A stretch of DNA of 45,046 nt from a virus. A program made the translations under genes and the position numbers. The stretch lies in IMG/VR virus record IMGVR_UViG_3300012008_000001, positions 1 through 45,046 of that record. One strand, written 5' to 3'. The notes under the pieces were generated by a model. It was given only the letters and a program-made list of their open reading frames with translations. It ran no database searches and was not told where the DNA came from. Every line of letters starts with the position of its first letter. Positions within the stretch are counted from its first letter, which is position 1. Of the stretch, positions 8,590 to 17,304 are shown one piece after another.

Positions 8590-8996
8590 TGCCTGATTTA
8601 AACCCTGGCTTGCCACTACAGGGCGGCTTTTTACAAAGTCTCACTCCTAATGCTAGTAAAGAAGAGCAAACAGGGGTGATTAACGATATAATCAACCGTC
8701 TCAACGATTTGCTTCAAACTCAGGTATTTTCGGACGGCACCAACAAGCGTATGCTTATTGGCTACCAGAAAAACGGTTGGGGCCCAGGCAAGAACTTCGG
8801 TATTAAGATTTCTATGGTTGGTATCGACGTCACGCTGGCGACTCACGCACAACTACTATTTAGTATGGACTTGGCTACCTGGCAGTGGTTCGACCCAACT
8901 GGCCGAAACTTTGTCAATATCGGCCTACGTTCGACTGGCACCCACGGCTTCGAGATGGCGAAACCAAGTACGTCATTGGTAGACCCAAATGCCTAG
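8589..8996 (+). CDS. Tail-associated protein with DGTNKRMLIGYQ motif
   Basis: 135 residues. An N-terminal helix (EEQTGVINDIINRLNDLLQ) likely trimerises, followed by SDGTNKRMLIGYQKNGWGPG and a beta segment ending TGRNFVNIGLRSTGTHGFEM. I recall this module at the C-terminus of fibre or tail proteins in several phage groups, where it appears as a knob. Start and the previous stop share the A of TAATG. Confidence 0.55.
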   Translation: MPDLNPGLPLQGGFLQSLTPNASKEEQTGVINDIINRLNDLLQTQVFSDGTNKRMLIGYQKNGWGPGKNFGIKISMVGIDVTLATHAQLLFSMDLATWQWFDPTGRNFVNIGLRSTGTHGFEMAKPSTSLVDPNA

Positions 8997-9744
8997 CCAA
9001 ACTTCCCTCACCAGTGATTTTGATTATCTTAAAATACTTCAAGATAACACGATTACTGTTACTACTGCGACACCGAGTGATGGTGATTTTGCGTTTCCAG
9101 TAGACCCGTTCGGTGGCTTTGGCAGTGGCGAGCAGGGCGTGGTTACTATTCCGCATAACCTTGGCAGCGTGCCGCTAGTACGGGCGTTCATCGACTCAGG
9201 CAACAATGGCCTCTGGTACAGCTCCTATCAGCAAAATGGCTACATTCTGATTGACCCGAACTTGCTTACTTTGGTGGACGCTACTAATTTGAAACTCTGT
9301 GTGAACAGTGGCTCTCACCAGTCAAATATCCCTGTTTGGTACCGCATCTATAAAACTAGCAATCAGGCTATAAACTCTGACGACCGTATTGACAAAATCT
9401 TTATGAAGAGCGACCCTGCTGCGCCAACCCAGATTACTTTGGGGGCTTGTACCTTTTCATCGGATAACGTCCAGGGTAAAGTCACCATACCGCATAACCA
9501 GGGTGAAGCGGTTGCCTGGCGTATGCAGTTCAGCCAGAACGGCACCGACTGGTACAACGATGCTAATTTCATCTATGGCCCACCTGACACGGGCTCTGGC
9601 CCAGTAGGTGGCCCGTACAGCTATTACTACTACTGCCGTGCCTATGCCTCTGGTGACAGCACCAATTTCTATATCTTGTTTGAGCACAATTACCCTACTT
9701 CTGTAACCTTATATGCGCGTTGGACGCTGGACTATCGAACATGA
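8989..9744 (+). CDS. Putative tail/virion protein with duplicated beta domain
   Basis: 251 residues, all beta. Two halves each contain a VTIPHN(L/Q)G strand (about residues 46-53 and 165-172) followed by aromatic-rich segments (NGLWYSSYQQNG, GTDWYNDANFIYG), so the protein probably arose by internal duplication. The C-terminus is Tyr-rich (GGPYSYYYYCRAYA). It overlaps the gene before by 8 bases and the gene after by 4 (ATGA). I do not recognise a family; placement among tail genes suggests a fibre or knob. Confidence 0.55.
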   Translation: MPSQTSLTSDFDYLKILQDNTITVTTATPSDGDFAFPVDPFGGFGSGEQGVVTIPHNLGSVPLVRAFIDSGNNGLWYSSYQQNGYILIDPNLLTLVDATNLKLCVNSGSHQSNIPVWYRIYKTSNQAINSDDRIDKIFMKSDPAAPTQITLGACTFSSDNVQGKVTIPHNQGEAVAWRMQFSQNGTDWYNDANFIYGPPDTGSGPVGGPYSYYYYCRAYASGDSTNFYILFEHNYPTSVTLYARWTLDYRT

Positions 9745-10142
9745 GCGACGCCTACCAAAATCAGATTATGAACTCTGACCTGGACGCTTTTAAGCAGTCG
9801 GGTATTTTGACGGGCTCAGTTACTTTTGCTGCACCAATTGGTGCAGGCCAAGAGGTTCAACTACTCACAACACCGCAAGTTATAGACTCGCTGGACTTTG
9901 CCCAAATCCTGTTCGATAATAGTAACTATCATAGCGGTCGCTATAGGGATATGTCCCTAGAAAACGCTACGATGCTGAACGAGACGACCCGTAATAGCCA
10001 ATTACAGATAAATGTGTTTCAGAAAATCACGGGTAACACAATCCAATTCGGGGCCACAGTTTTCAATCCATACGATGGTGCAGTGAACCCGACGACCACC
10101 ACGGTAAATTTTCTTTATGTACCTTATCAGGCAACGATATAA
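9741..10142 (+). CDS. Putative tail protein
   Basis: 133 residues when started at the ATG at 9741, which overlaps the preceding stop as ATGA; an in-frame start 21 bases upstream would lie inside the previous gene and has no ribosome site. The protein has a helical N-terminus (AYQNQIMNSDLDAFKQSG) and then beta strands ending TTTTVNFLYVPYQATI. It shares beta character with the previous gene. Unknown function, last gene of this transcription unit. Confidence 0.5.
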   Translation: MSDAYQNQIMNSDLDAFKQSGILTGSVTFAAPIGAGQEVQLLTTPQVIDSLDFAQILFDNSNYHSGRYRDMSLENATMLNETTRNSQLQINVFQKITGNTIQFGATVFNPYDGAVNPTTTTVNFLYVPYQATI

Positions 10143-10145
10143 AAT

Positions 10146-10161
10146 GTGGTAGAATAACCAC
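10146..10161 (+). promoter_or_regulatory. Late promoter with palindrome GTGGT-AGAATA-ACCAC
   Basis: TGG-TAGAAT (10147-10155) is an extended -10, and the same bases form an inverted repeat GTGGT/ACCAC flanking it, so a regulator or hairpin could cover the promoter. AACC plus an AAGGAG ribosome site follow, as at 15177. Confidence 0.55.
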
Positions 10162-10178
10162 AAGGAGAAATAAACAAA

Positions 10179-10904
10179 ATGGCAGCACCAGCAGTACAAA
10201 ACTTATCAGATATAGTCGCACAAATCGGCGCCGCCTACGCGCCTCAAAAGGCTCTTATCGACCAGTCGATTACGGCCAATGACCAAAGTGGTGCTGCTCA
10301 GACACAGGGTATCGAAGCTAAAAAGACCCAGGCTTTCGGTGGTATCGACCAAACAGCCACCGACCGAGGTATGGCTTTTTCGGGTTTCACACCTGATGCT
10401 GAGGCTAAGTACACGGGCTCAACTTATTTGCCAGCACTCGCAAACTTGCAAAACACTATCGCTAGCACTCGTAACAGCTTACTTGGCAAAAAGGCTGGAC
10501 TTGATACTGCCGCTAATACTCAAGCGTTCAGTGTCCATGAGGGCCAAGTCAAAGATGCACAGGCATGGCAAGATGCTCAGGACGCCGCAGCTCGCGCTGA
10601 ACAGCAACGTCAGGAACAGAACGCCTTTACAGCCAATCAAAACGACCTCAACCGTCGTGCTCAGGCCGCAGCGGCCGCTGCTAAGCCAGGTGCTCAACCA
10701 ACTGCCGCAGATATTAAAAAGGCCGATGGCTCCGCTATCGCAGGCTCACTGTCTCACGCTACTGGTAAAGACGGTTATGTATCGCCTGCCAGCTACGCCG
10801 CAGCTAAAGCGGACTGGGTAAATCAAGGTTACAGCTCACAAGAATTTGATAACGCATATAGTAACTTTAGAAATCCTAAAAATTCATATTACAAAGTAGG
10901 GTAG
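10179..10904 (+). CDS. Internal virion (ejection) protein, small
   Basis: 241 residues, almost wholly helical and Ala/Gln-rich, with a coiled-coil centre (AQAWQDAQDAAARAEQQRQEQ) and a Gly-containing N-terminal part. Such proteins upstream of a very large Ala-rich protein are the ejection proteins of podoviruses, which leave the capsid first and help form the channel through the envelope. The C-terminus SNFRNPKNSYYKVG resembles the ends of other linker-type virion proteins. AAGGAG precedes the ATG; the large ejection gene begins 3 bases after the stop. Confidence 0.6.
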   Translation: MAAPAVQNLSDIVAQIGAAYAPQKALIDQSITANDQSGAAQTQGIEAKKTQAFGGIDQTATDRGMAFSGFTPDAEAKYTGSTYLPALANLQNTIASTRNSLLGKKAGLDTAANTQAFSVHEGQVKDAQAWQDAQDAAARAEQQRQEQNAFTANQNDLNRRAQAAAAAAKPGAQPTAADIKKADGSAIAGSLSHATGKDGYVSPASYAAAKADWVNQGYSSQEFDNAYSNFRNPKNSYYKVG

Positions 10905-10907
10905 CTT

Positions 10908-13900
10908 ATGGGAAATTATGTAAGCCCATTCAGCTCTCCAGGGACTAGCGGCGGCGGGGGCAGTTCGCCCCGCAACCCTGGCGCTGGCTATACGTCACCC
11001 AAGATGGCGGGCTACAAAAGTCCGCTTGCTAGTCGTAACTATAACGGCCTTGAAGCGCCCGACCCACTAAAGTCGGGGTTTTCAGTTGGTGGTAAGAACT
11101 ACAACAATATCGACCACTATGTGGCTAGTTTTGATAAATTCAATCCACAACAGCGCAAGCAACAGTATGATGCTCTCGGCAAATCCAATGACCCACTTTC
11201 ACAGAGTATTTACTCTCAGCTCAATCAAAAGGGCCGTGCTCAGACGACCAGTGCCACACAACACGCTAAAAATGCAGCCACAGACGTCGGCCACGGCATC
11301 TCTGCTACTGGTCGTTTTCTTCTTGGTGGTACCGCTAAGCTCATTAACCAGGGCTATCAAGAGGGCAAGCAAGTTGTCGATACCACGAAGATGGAAGCGG
11401 CAAATATCACTCATAACCAAACTGCTGCTGGCAACGCCAATAAACAATCTCAGAAAGACTACCAGGGTTTCCAAAAAGGCAAGGGTGGTATTTTGGGTGT
11501 TGGTACACTCACATCTGAAAAAGAAGCTAAACAGGGTGATTTAAAGACTGGTGCCAAAGAAATTGGTGGCGGTACTCTGATGGCTGCTGGCGAATTACTA
11601 CCATTTGCTAAAGGTGTCGGTATTGGTGCTAAGGGTGCCGAAGAGGGTGCCAAGTTTATGTCGGCTGGTCGTAAGGCTGAATTGGCTGCCCGTGCTGCCG
11701 AAGACGCTTCAAAGCTCTCTAAGGGTGAGAAAGCTGCCCAAGTGGCTATTGCTGGCGGTAAGCGTATCGCAGTGAATGGTGCATATGGGGCTGTTGGCTC
11801 GACGGGTAGCCAGTTGGCTACTGACGGCAAGGTAAATCCATTCCAGGTCGTAAAAGACGCTGGTGCCTCGGCTGCTACGGGTGAAATTGTCCATGCGGGC
11901 GGTGCCTTGCTGAGCAAGGTATTTAGTCGGGGCTCCGACGCTGCACTGAAAGATGCTGTGGCTGCTCGTAAAAACGTAGCTATTAATCCTGATACTATCG
12001 ACGCCGCTGCTAAAGACATTCCGAAAGACACAGGCCAAAAACTATTGCCCGCTGGAAATATCCAAAACAACTCTGAGAGCATTGTTAAGGGGACTCCAGC
12101 GGTTCCAGGTGACGCGGGTACGCCTAGCAAGGTTCCAGTGTCCGAAGCCGAGTACAAGGCCCGTTTCGACGCTCTGAGCAAGTCCTACGATAGCGGTATG
12201 AAAGCTGCCCAGCGCCAGACTGGTAGCCTAGCTCAAAGCATTGCTGCCGACCAGGTCCACGAAGACCACCTGAACGCCCTAAATCAACTCGACCACGAAT
12301 TTGCTAATGGCAAATCCAACCCAGACTACCGCCCAGCTACAAGCGGCACTCCAGCCACGCCTGATACCAAAGTCCAAAGTGGCTTCCAAATCGTTGGCAA
12401 TGCTGCCCAGGCTGCTGTACATGCTCCAGTCGTTGCCAATGATGGCCGCGCCCAGCTTCACCAACGTATCGGGCAAATTGACTCGATTATTAAATCTGCC
12501 CAGAATAATGGCACTACCCGCACCCCAGAAGAGCTCAGAGGGCTCATGCGCGAGCGACAGGCTGCTCAGGGTGTTATCGACGGTACCCACACTTATCAAG
12601 AGGTGTATGGCAAAGCGCCAGGTGGTACTAAACCGCTACCTTTTGGTGATACGGCTGCTGCCGAGGGCCAGCACAAGCCAGGCGATACAATGCCCACCAA
12701 AGATACACCAGTCGCTACTGGTAGTTCGATGTTTACGACACTGCCAGAAGTCAAAGCGGGCGATACCAAAGCTCCTGAGCTACACCGCGCGTTCATCGCT
12801 AGCCAATACGAAAAACTAGGTGGCGCTATCCAGGACGCTAAAAAGGGCATGACTGAACACGATATTAAGCTCATTGAGAGTATCGAAAGCCCTATTAAAA
12901 TGACTCCTGAACAGGCTGCCCAGCGCGTAGCTGATATTGCCAAAACTGCTGATAACCCAGACAAATTTACCAAAGCGGCTGCCGCACTCAAGGACTTTGC
13001 CGATGCTCGACTAGCCAATGATACCGCTCTAGGCCGTGATGTCGGCAAGCGCGAAAACTACCTGTCTCGTTTCTACAAGCGCGGCACCACAGCCCAGTCG
13101 GCCGCTCTTGACCGTTTGAACCTGACGGGCGCCGCATTGCCTGGCTACACCAAATCTCGTAGTATTGCTACTCAAGCCGAAGCTGATGCTTTGGCGGCTC
13201 TTAAAAATGCCGACGGTACGCCGAAGTTCCCACAGCTCCAGCGGGCCAATGCCAACGTCTTTGAGGACGCTAAACAAGCCGTCGATATGGCCAAAGCCGA
13301 CCACGGCAAACAGGCAGTGAAACTGGCACTAGAACAGGCACACCCTGGCACCAAAGTCGGTGTCAATAAGATTGGCTTTGACCCTGAGACTGGCCAGACG
13401 TACAAAGGGCTCGACATTAAGGGTGGCAATGGCCTCTCACTGCCCCAGCATTTAGCTGAGACGTACAATAAGCGCGCTCCCGTTACTCAGAAAACGAATT
13501 TTGGTATTAAGCTGCCAGACGGCTCTATTACGCCTGTCCGCGACAATGAAGTTATCCAACAACTCAAAGCCACAGGTGGCAAACTGGTAGACCCTGTTAC
13601 TGGCAAGAGCTTGCACAGCAACGCTGTATCCCGCATGGTCCGCTCGACAATTAAAGACCCTGTCGGTGGCTACGATAAATTGAACGCCAACTTGAAGTAT
13701 TCAATTCTTGGTGGTGGTACATTCCACGCCGTCACTACCGCTGGTACTGTCGGTGGCCAACAGGCAATGCGCGCGCTGACTCACCCGCTCAAAATTCCAT
13801 CTATGATTGGCGACAACTTGAAACTAATTCGTGGCACTGTTAGCCAGGCATCACACGATGCTGTTATGGCGGCTCACGAAGCCGATGGCTCACTTAGTTT

Positions 13901-15176
13901 TGCTAAGCTCGTCGGTACTACTCTGTCACCAAAGGAAATCCTGGGCGATGCTCACACCAACTGGTCCGACAAGATGAAAGAGAGCAAGTGGAACCCAATT
14001 AAGCAAGTCCACGATGCTGTATTTGCCCGCCAAATCCCCGAAGCTAAGATGATGATTATGAAACAGTCTATGCAACAGAAATTCAAGGGCATAGACTTCA
14101 ATAATCCAACAGCCGACCAGGTGGCCTACGGTCGTAAGGTAGCTAGCGCAGTTAATAACATTGGTGGTATTAATCGTGCCGTCGAGGGCTTGTCTCCAGG
14201 CACAGCTAAAAAGCTCAGCCGCGTATTGCTAGCTACGGACTTTACCGAGGGCAAAATGCGTATTATGGCCAATGCTCTTACAAAGACTGGGCCACAGGGC
14301 AATATTGCACGGCAAATGGTCGTTGGTAAATCATTGTTATTTGCTATCCCAGGACTGGCAGCCGCCACAGCCGCAGGCACGCTCGACTGGAACAAGCCCC
14401 AGGATGTTCGCAAAGCTATTGTGGACCAGTTACTCGACCCTAGCATTGCTACAAACGATAAGGGCGCACCGACTAAATCAAACCCACAGGGCGCCACGCA
14501 GGCTATCCATTTCCCTAGCACGTTTATTTCAGAGTTCGGTAAAATCCTCAAGCCAGCACTGGACCCGCTCTCTACGAATAAAACTCAGGGCGCCAAAGAC
14601 TACCTAACTAACCGTGTCGCGGCGCTCCCAGCCGTCGGTGCCCGACTGGCTCAAAATAAGGACTTTCAGGGCAACCCAATTTATGGCAGTGATAAAAGTG
14701 GTAATCCTATCTCTGGCAAACAATCAGCACTCAATGTCGTAAACCAGGTGGCGCCTATCCCTATCGTCCAGGGCCAGAAAAAAGCTAGTGGCCAAACAAC
14801 CCGCGATACTTTGCTTAATATTGGTGGACTTCGTGTATCGGCCGACCCGAACGCTGCTAGTGGCCAACACACCCAGGCAATCAAAGATTTCTATACTACA
14901 CTCAATCAGGCGTCCACTGAGCACACTAAGGTATCCAAAGCGATTAGTGCTGCCTTGGCTCAAAACAACCCATCACAGGCGTACAGAATTGCTCAGGCGT
15001 ACAATGAAAGCCTGCCACAACGCTTGCAGCCATTCCAGCAAAAATACCAGGACCATTACAACCCAGCCTGGGACACAGAATTTAAGAAATTACAGATACC
15101 GCTAACTGCTAGCTCGTTTAAATCCCGCCAAAAATCAAATAGCTTGCAGTCGGCTATTCTTGACCCGAATTATTAG
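10908..15176 (+). CDS. Large internal virion (ejection) protein
   Basis: 1,422 residues, by far the largest gene. The N-terminal 60 residues are Gly/Ser/Pro-rich and disordered. Residues 100-320 contain Ala/Gly helices (KEIGGGTLMAAGELLPFAKG, GKRIAVNGAYGAVGSTGSQL) compatible with membrane insertion. The middle is polar and repetitive in style; residues 960-1190 carry longer helices, and GKSLLFAIPGLAAATAAG near 1141-1158 is a clear hydrophobic segment. I see no lysozyme motif. This matches the largest ejection protein of podoviruses in position and size; a tape measure is less likely because no long-tail genes are present. Confidence 0.65.
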   Translation: MGNYVSPFSSPGTSGGGGSSPRNPGAGYTSPKMAGYKSPLASRNYNGLEAPDPLKSGFSVGGKNYNNIDHYVASFDKFNPQQRKQQYDALGKSNDPLSQSIYSQLNQKGRAQTTSATQHAKNAATDVGHGISATGRFLLGGTAKLINQGYQEGKQVVDTTKMEAANITHNQTAAGNANKQSQKDYQGFQKGKGGILGVGTLTSEKEAKQGDLKTGAKEIGGGTLMAAGELLPFAKGVGIGAKGAEEGAKFMSAGRKAELAARAAEDASKLSKGEKAAQVAIAGGKRIAVNGAYGAVGSTGSQLATDGKVNPFQVVKDAGASAATGEIVHAGGALLSKVFSRGSDAALKDAVAARKNVAINPDTIDAAAKDIPKDTGQKLLPAGNIQNNSESIVKGTPAVPGDAGTPSKVPVSEAEYKARFDALSKSYDSGMKAAQRQTGSLAQSIAADQVHEDHLNALNQLDHEFANGKSNPDYRPATSGTPATPDTKVQSGFQIVGNAAQAAVHAPVVANDGRAQLHQRIGQIDSIIKSAQNNGTTRTPEELRGLMRERQAAQGVIDGTHTYQEVYGKAPGGTKPLPFGDTAAAEGQHKPGDTMPTKDTPVATGSSMFTTLPEVKAGDTKAPELHRAFIASQYEKLGGAIQDAKKGMTEHDIKLIESIESPIKMTPEQAAQRVADIAKTADNPDKFTKAAAALKDFADARLANDTALGRDVGKRENYLSRFYKRGTTAQSAALDRLNLTGAALPGYTKSRSIATQAEADALAALKNADGTPKFPQLQRANANVFEDAKQAVDMAKADHGKQAVKLALEQAHPGTKVGVNKIGFDPETGQTYKGLDIKGGNGLSLPQHLAETYNKRAPVTQKTNFGIKLPDGSITPVRDNEVIQQLKATGGKLVDPVTGKSLHSNAVSRMVRSTIKDPVGGYDKLNANLKYSILGGGTFHAVTTAGTVGGQQAMRALTHPLKIPSMIGDNLKLIRGTVSQASHDAVMAAHEADGSLSFAKLVGTTLSPKEILGDAHTNWSDKMKESKWNPIKQVHDAVFARQIPEAKMMIMKQSMQQKFKGIDFNNPTADQVAYGRKVASAVNNIGGINRAVEGLSPGTAKKLSRVLLATDFTEGKMRIMANALTKTGPQGNIARQMVVGKSLLFAIPGLAAATAAGTLDWNKPQDVRKAIVDQLLDPSIATNDKGAPTKSNPQGATQAIHFPSTFISEFGKILKPALDPLSTNKTQGAKDYLTNRVAALPAVGARLAQNKDFQGNPIYGSDKSGNPISGKQSALNVVNQVAPIPIVQGQKKASGQTTRDTLLNIGGLRVSADPNAASGQHTQAIKDFYTTLNQASTEHTKVSKAISAALAQNNPSQAYRIAQAYNESLPQRLQPFQQKYQDHYNPAWDTEFKKLQIPLTASSFKSRQKSNSLQSAILDPNY

Positions 15177-15185
15177 TGATACAAT
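15177..15185 (+). promoter_or_regulatory. Extended -10 late promoter (TGA-TACAAT)
   Basis: TGATACAAT overlaps the end of the large ejection gene and is followed by AACCGTAAGGAG, which is -10, spacer and ribosome site in one compact unit. The arrangement repeats that at 10147 and resembles 44208. Confidence 0.65.
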
Positions 15186-15205
15186 AACCGTAAGGAGAAA
15201 CACAA

Positions 15206-16051
15206 ATGCCAATTATTAACCCGACACTACCAAACGACGGCGAGACAATCGACGCTTCCGACGTAAACACGCCGTTTAACGCTATTCTTGGCGTTTTGAA
15301 CGGTGGTATCGACGCAAATAACCTGGCGAGTGGTGCGGTTACTTTGGCTCAACTGGCGGCTTCTCTGACGCCATTTTTAGTACCTACAGCAACTTTGGTG
15401 CCTTTCGCGGGCTCCGCGTCTCCAACTGGCTGGCTGATTTGTGATGGTAGCTCACTGCTCCGCGCTACTTATCCTGCTCTATTTGCTGCAATCGGCTCAA
15501 ATTTTGGCTCAGTCGATGGCACTCACTTTAACGTCCCAGATATGCGTGGCCGTATTCCTGTTGGCCGTGAAGCTATGGGCGGTACTACTTCTAACCGTAT
15601 CGAACGCTCTACGACCATTAGCACGACCAATGCTAGCCCAACTGCTACTGTAGGCTCTGCAACCAACCTATCACGCGGTATGGCTGTCGTGGCGGCTGGT
15701 GTACCCGCTGGTACGACTATTACAAATATAGTTGGTACTTCGATTACGCTTAGTGCCAACGCTACGGCTACTGCATCAGGTATTGCCGCTCGTTTCTCAA
15801 TGCTTGCCAACGACCCAGAAGTTCTGGGTGCTGCTGGCGGTACTGACGTACACACCATCGTTCTCGACCAGTTAGCAGGCCACTTCCACACGGTAGCCTC
15901 ATTTACGGCTGGTCCTGGTGGTGGTGGTGCTCCATATAGTTCTGGTAACACGGGCACTCAATCCAACCCAACTACCAGTGTTGCTGGTGGCGACCAGGCC
16001 CACCCGAACATGCAACCATCCCTAGTAACTAACTACATAATAAAAATCTAG
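15206..16051 (+). CDS. Tail collar-domain fibre protein 2
   Basis: 281 residues. Residues 1-60 form an N-terminal anchor (LPNDGETIDASDVNTPFNAI). The collar domain starts at LVPFAGSASPTGWLICDG and continues through FGSVDGTHFNVPDMRGRIPVG. An insertion of about 65 residues follows (GMAVVAAGVPAGTTITNIVG). The C-terminus HFHTVASFTAGPGGGGAPYS to NMQPSLVTNYIIKI is clearly homologous to that of the collar protein at 3610-4671. Two collar proteins with different middle modules suggest two adhesins or branches. It has its own promoter and an AAGGAG ribosome site. Confidence 0.8.
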   Translation: MPIINPTLPNDGETIDASDVNTPFNAILGVLNGGIDANNLASGAVTLAQLAASLTPFLVPTATLVPFAGSASPTGWLICDGSSLLRATYPALFAAIGSNFGSVDGTHFNVPDMRGRIPVGREAMGGTTSNRIERSTTISTTNASPTATVGSATNLSRGMAVVAAGVPAGTTITNIVGTSITLSANATATASGIAARFSMLANDPEVLGAAGGTDVHTIVLDQLAGHFHTVASFTAGPGGGGAPYSSGNTGTQSNPTTSVAGGDQAHPNMQPSLVTNYIIKI

Positions 16052-16059
16052 GTGTTTGT

Positions 16060-16101
16060 ATGTTTTCTAACATCATCGAAACCGAAACAGGAACACAATA
16101 A
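16060..16101 (+). CDS. Possible 13-residue leader peptide
   Basis: ATG to TAA encodes MFSNIIETETGTQ directly between the collar gene and the next gene, whose GTG begins at the base after the TAA. GGTG lies 5 bases upstream of the ATG. It could couple translation to the downstream GTG start, or be chance. Confidence 0.25.
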   Translation: MFSNIIETETGTQ

Positions 16102-16464
16102 GTGGATGTCTTATCAATATCAGCAACTATATTCGGGGTCGTCGCTATTGCTGGTGGTGCCGCAGGGTATTTCAAAGCAAGCCGTGGCGACTCGATTATT
16201 AAGTACCAAGCAACCGAAATTGCTCTCCGTGATGGTTCAATTACCAATCTTAAAACAGATTTGGCAGCGGCAACTCAAAGCTGCGATGCCAAAGACGAGA
16301 CTATCTCTGAGCTAAGAAAGCATAACGAGTATCTACAAAAATTGGGGCAGGGGTCGCCAGAACTCAAAAAATTGGCTGGTGTTCAAGAGAAATTAATTAC
16401 TTCAATTGATAACCAAACAAAGGCCATTACGGCTTTGCTGCAAGGCAAAGGGGGAAGAAAATGA
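16102..16464 (+). CDS. Membrane-anchored coiled-coil protein of the lysis region
   Basis: 120 residues from a GTG start (AGGAAC upstream). Residues 4-23 are a transmembrane segment (LSISATIFGVVAIAGGAAGY), followed by a polar helical part (IIKYQATEIALRDGSITNLK...ETISELRKHNEYLQKL). This is the shape of spanin-like or phage-lysis accessory proteins, anchored in the membrane with a coiled coil outside or inside. It overlaps the next gene by four bases (ATGA). No signal peptidase site is obvious. Confidence 0.6.
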   Translation: MDVLSISATIFGVVAIAGGAAGYFKASRGDSIIKYQATEIALRDGSITNLKTDLAAATQSCDAKDETISELRKHNEYLQKLGQGSPELKKLAGVQEKLITSIDNQTKAITALLQGKGGRK

Positions 16465-17027
16465 GCGACCACGCTTCAACACAAGATTTAATTCATCGAA
16501 TAGAAAGTAAAGACCGTAAATTCAGAACCGCCCAGGCTCTATTTATGATTATGCTTCTTGCAGTTTTGACGGGTATTATTTTTGTTCAGTTCCGTACCTT
16601 GGATACAGTTAAACAACAGCTCGTAGCGTCCAAAGCTACGGCAGCCGAAACCACCAAACAGAGTGACGACCAACGCGATAAAATTATCCGTCGCCTCGAT
16701 TGCATGGTGGCATTTTTTAGTCAAACTGACCGTACCAATTTGAGTATTGCCGATATTGATAAGTGTTCACTTAATCGTGACTCCAATGTACAACAATTCT
16801 TCTCTCAACCAGAGAGTACACCAAGCGCAAAATCACCAAATATAAATCAGCCTAGCTCTGGCAGTACCAATAATGGGGCTACAACCAACGATGGCACTCC
16901 AGCTACTGTTCCAAGTAATCAGGCTCCAACACCTGTACCAACCCCTGTTACTGTTCAACCAACACCCCCTCTCAAAGTTCTTGGTGTACCAATTTGCATA
17001 CCTTTTACAGAGGTATGTGTTAGATGA
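16461..17027 (+). CDS. Membrane-anchored protein with Cys pairs and Pro/Thr linker
   Basis: 188 residues. Residues 25-43 form a transmembrane helix (ALFMIMLLAVLTGIIFVQF), then a coiled coil, then a small domain with two cysteines (RRLDCMVAFFSQTDR to DIDKCS). A Ser/Asn/Pro/Thr linker follows, and a conserved-looking end GVPICIPFTEVCVR. The linker suits crossing a cell wall. The next gene repeats the Cys-domain in short form, so the two are probably paralogues. A cell-surface or spanin-like role is inferred from location before the endolysin. Confidence 0.6.
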   Translation: MSDHASTQDLIHRIESKDRKFRTAQALFMIMLLAVLTGIIFVQFRTLDTVKQQLVASKATAAETTKQSDDQRDKIIRRLDCMVAFFSQTDRTNLSIADIDKCSLNRDSNVQQFFSQPESTPSAKSPNINQPSSGSTNNGATTNDGTPATVPSNQAPTPVPTPVTVQPTPPLKVLGVPICIPFTEVCVR

Positions 17028-17287
17028 AAGAATACCAACATGGTAATTTATCAGCTATCCTCTGGCTTTCTACCATTAGTATTTTGGTGGGTTTACTCTC
17101 AATAGTTTTGGCATCTCAAGTTCAAAATGCCAAAGTTAGCAAAGATAATAATACCTACCTACGGCTCAATGCTTGCATTGTCTCGGTCCCACCACAGCGT
17201 CGCACACCTGAGTATGTAAAATCCTGTTATGTTTCAGCGGACCAATCAAATGGCACCTCTGTTCAACGCTATGGTGATGGCAAATAA
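17024..17287 (+). CDS. Short membrane protein with C-x(n)-C 'RTPEY' domain
   Basis: 87 residues. Residues 9-30 are a transmembrane helix (SAILWLSTISILVGLLSIVL), followed by NTYLRLNACIVSVPPQRRTPEYVKSC, a two-cysteine module I recall in small membrane proteins of actinobacterial and Patescibacteria-linked genomes. It overlaps the preceding gene (AGATGA). Stop is 17 bases before the leaderless endolysin. Likely topology: N-in, Cys module outside. Confidence 0.6.
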   Translation: MKEYQHGNLSAILWLSTISILVGLLSIVLASQVQNAKVSKDNNTYLRLNACIVSVPPQRRTPEYVKSCYVSADQSNGTSVQRYGDGK

Positions 17288-17288
17288 G

Positions 17289-17297
17289 TGCTACAAT
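17289..17297 (+). promoter_or_regulatory. Extended -10 promoter for a leaderless endolysin mRNA
   Basis: TGC-TACAAT with the hexamer at 17292-17297. Only seven bases separate it from the ATG at 17305, so transcription is expected to start at or within a base of the start codon. No ribosome site exists. The element also lies in a GTGCT...AGCAC inverted repeat (17288-17302), which could be an operator. Confidence 0.7.
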
Positions 17298-17304
17298 AAG
17301 CACT

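Noticed and set aside
11459-12181. 240-codon minus-strand frame inside the large ejection gene
   Set aside because: Lies fully opposite a well-supported gene with no start signals; Ala/Pro-rich shadow.
10908-15176. Tape-measure protein
   Set aside because: Size would fit, but there are no tail-tube, chaperone or terminator genes of a long tail, and a podovirus adaptor and nozzle are present.
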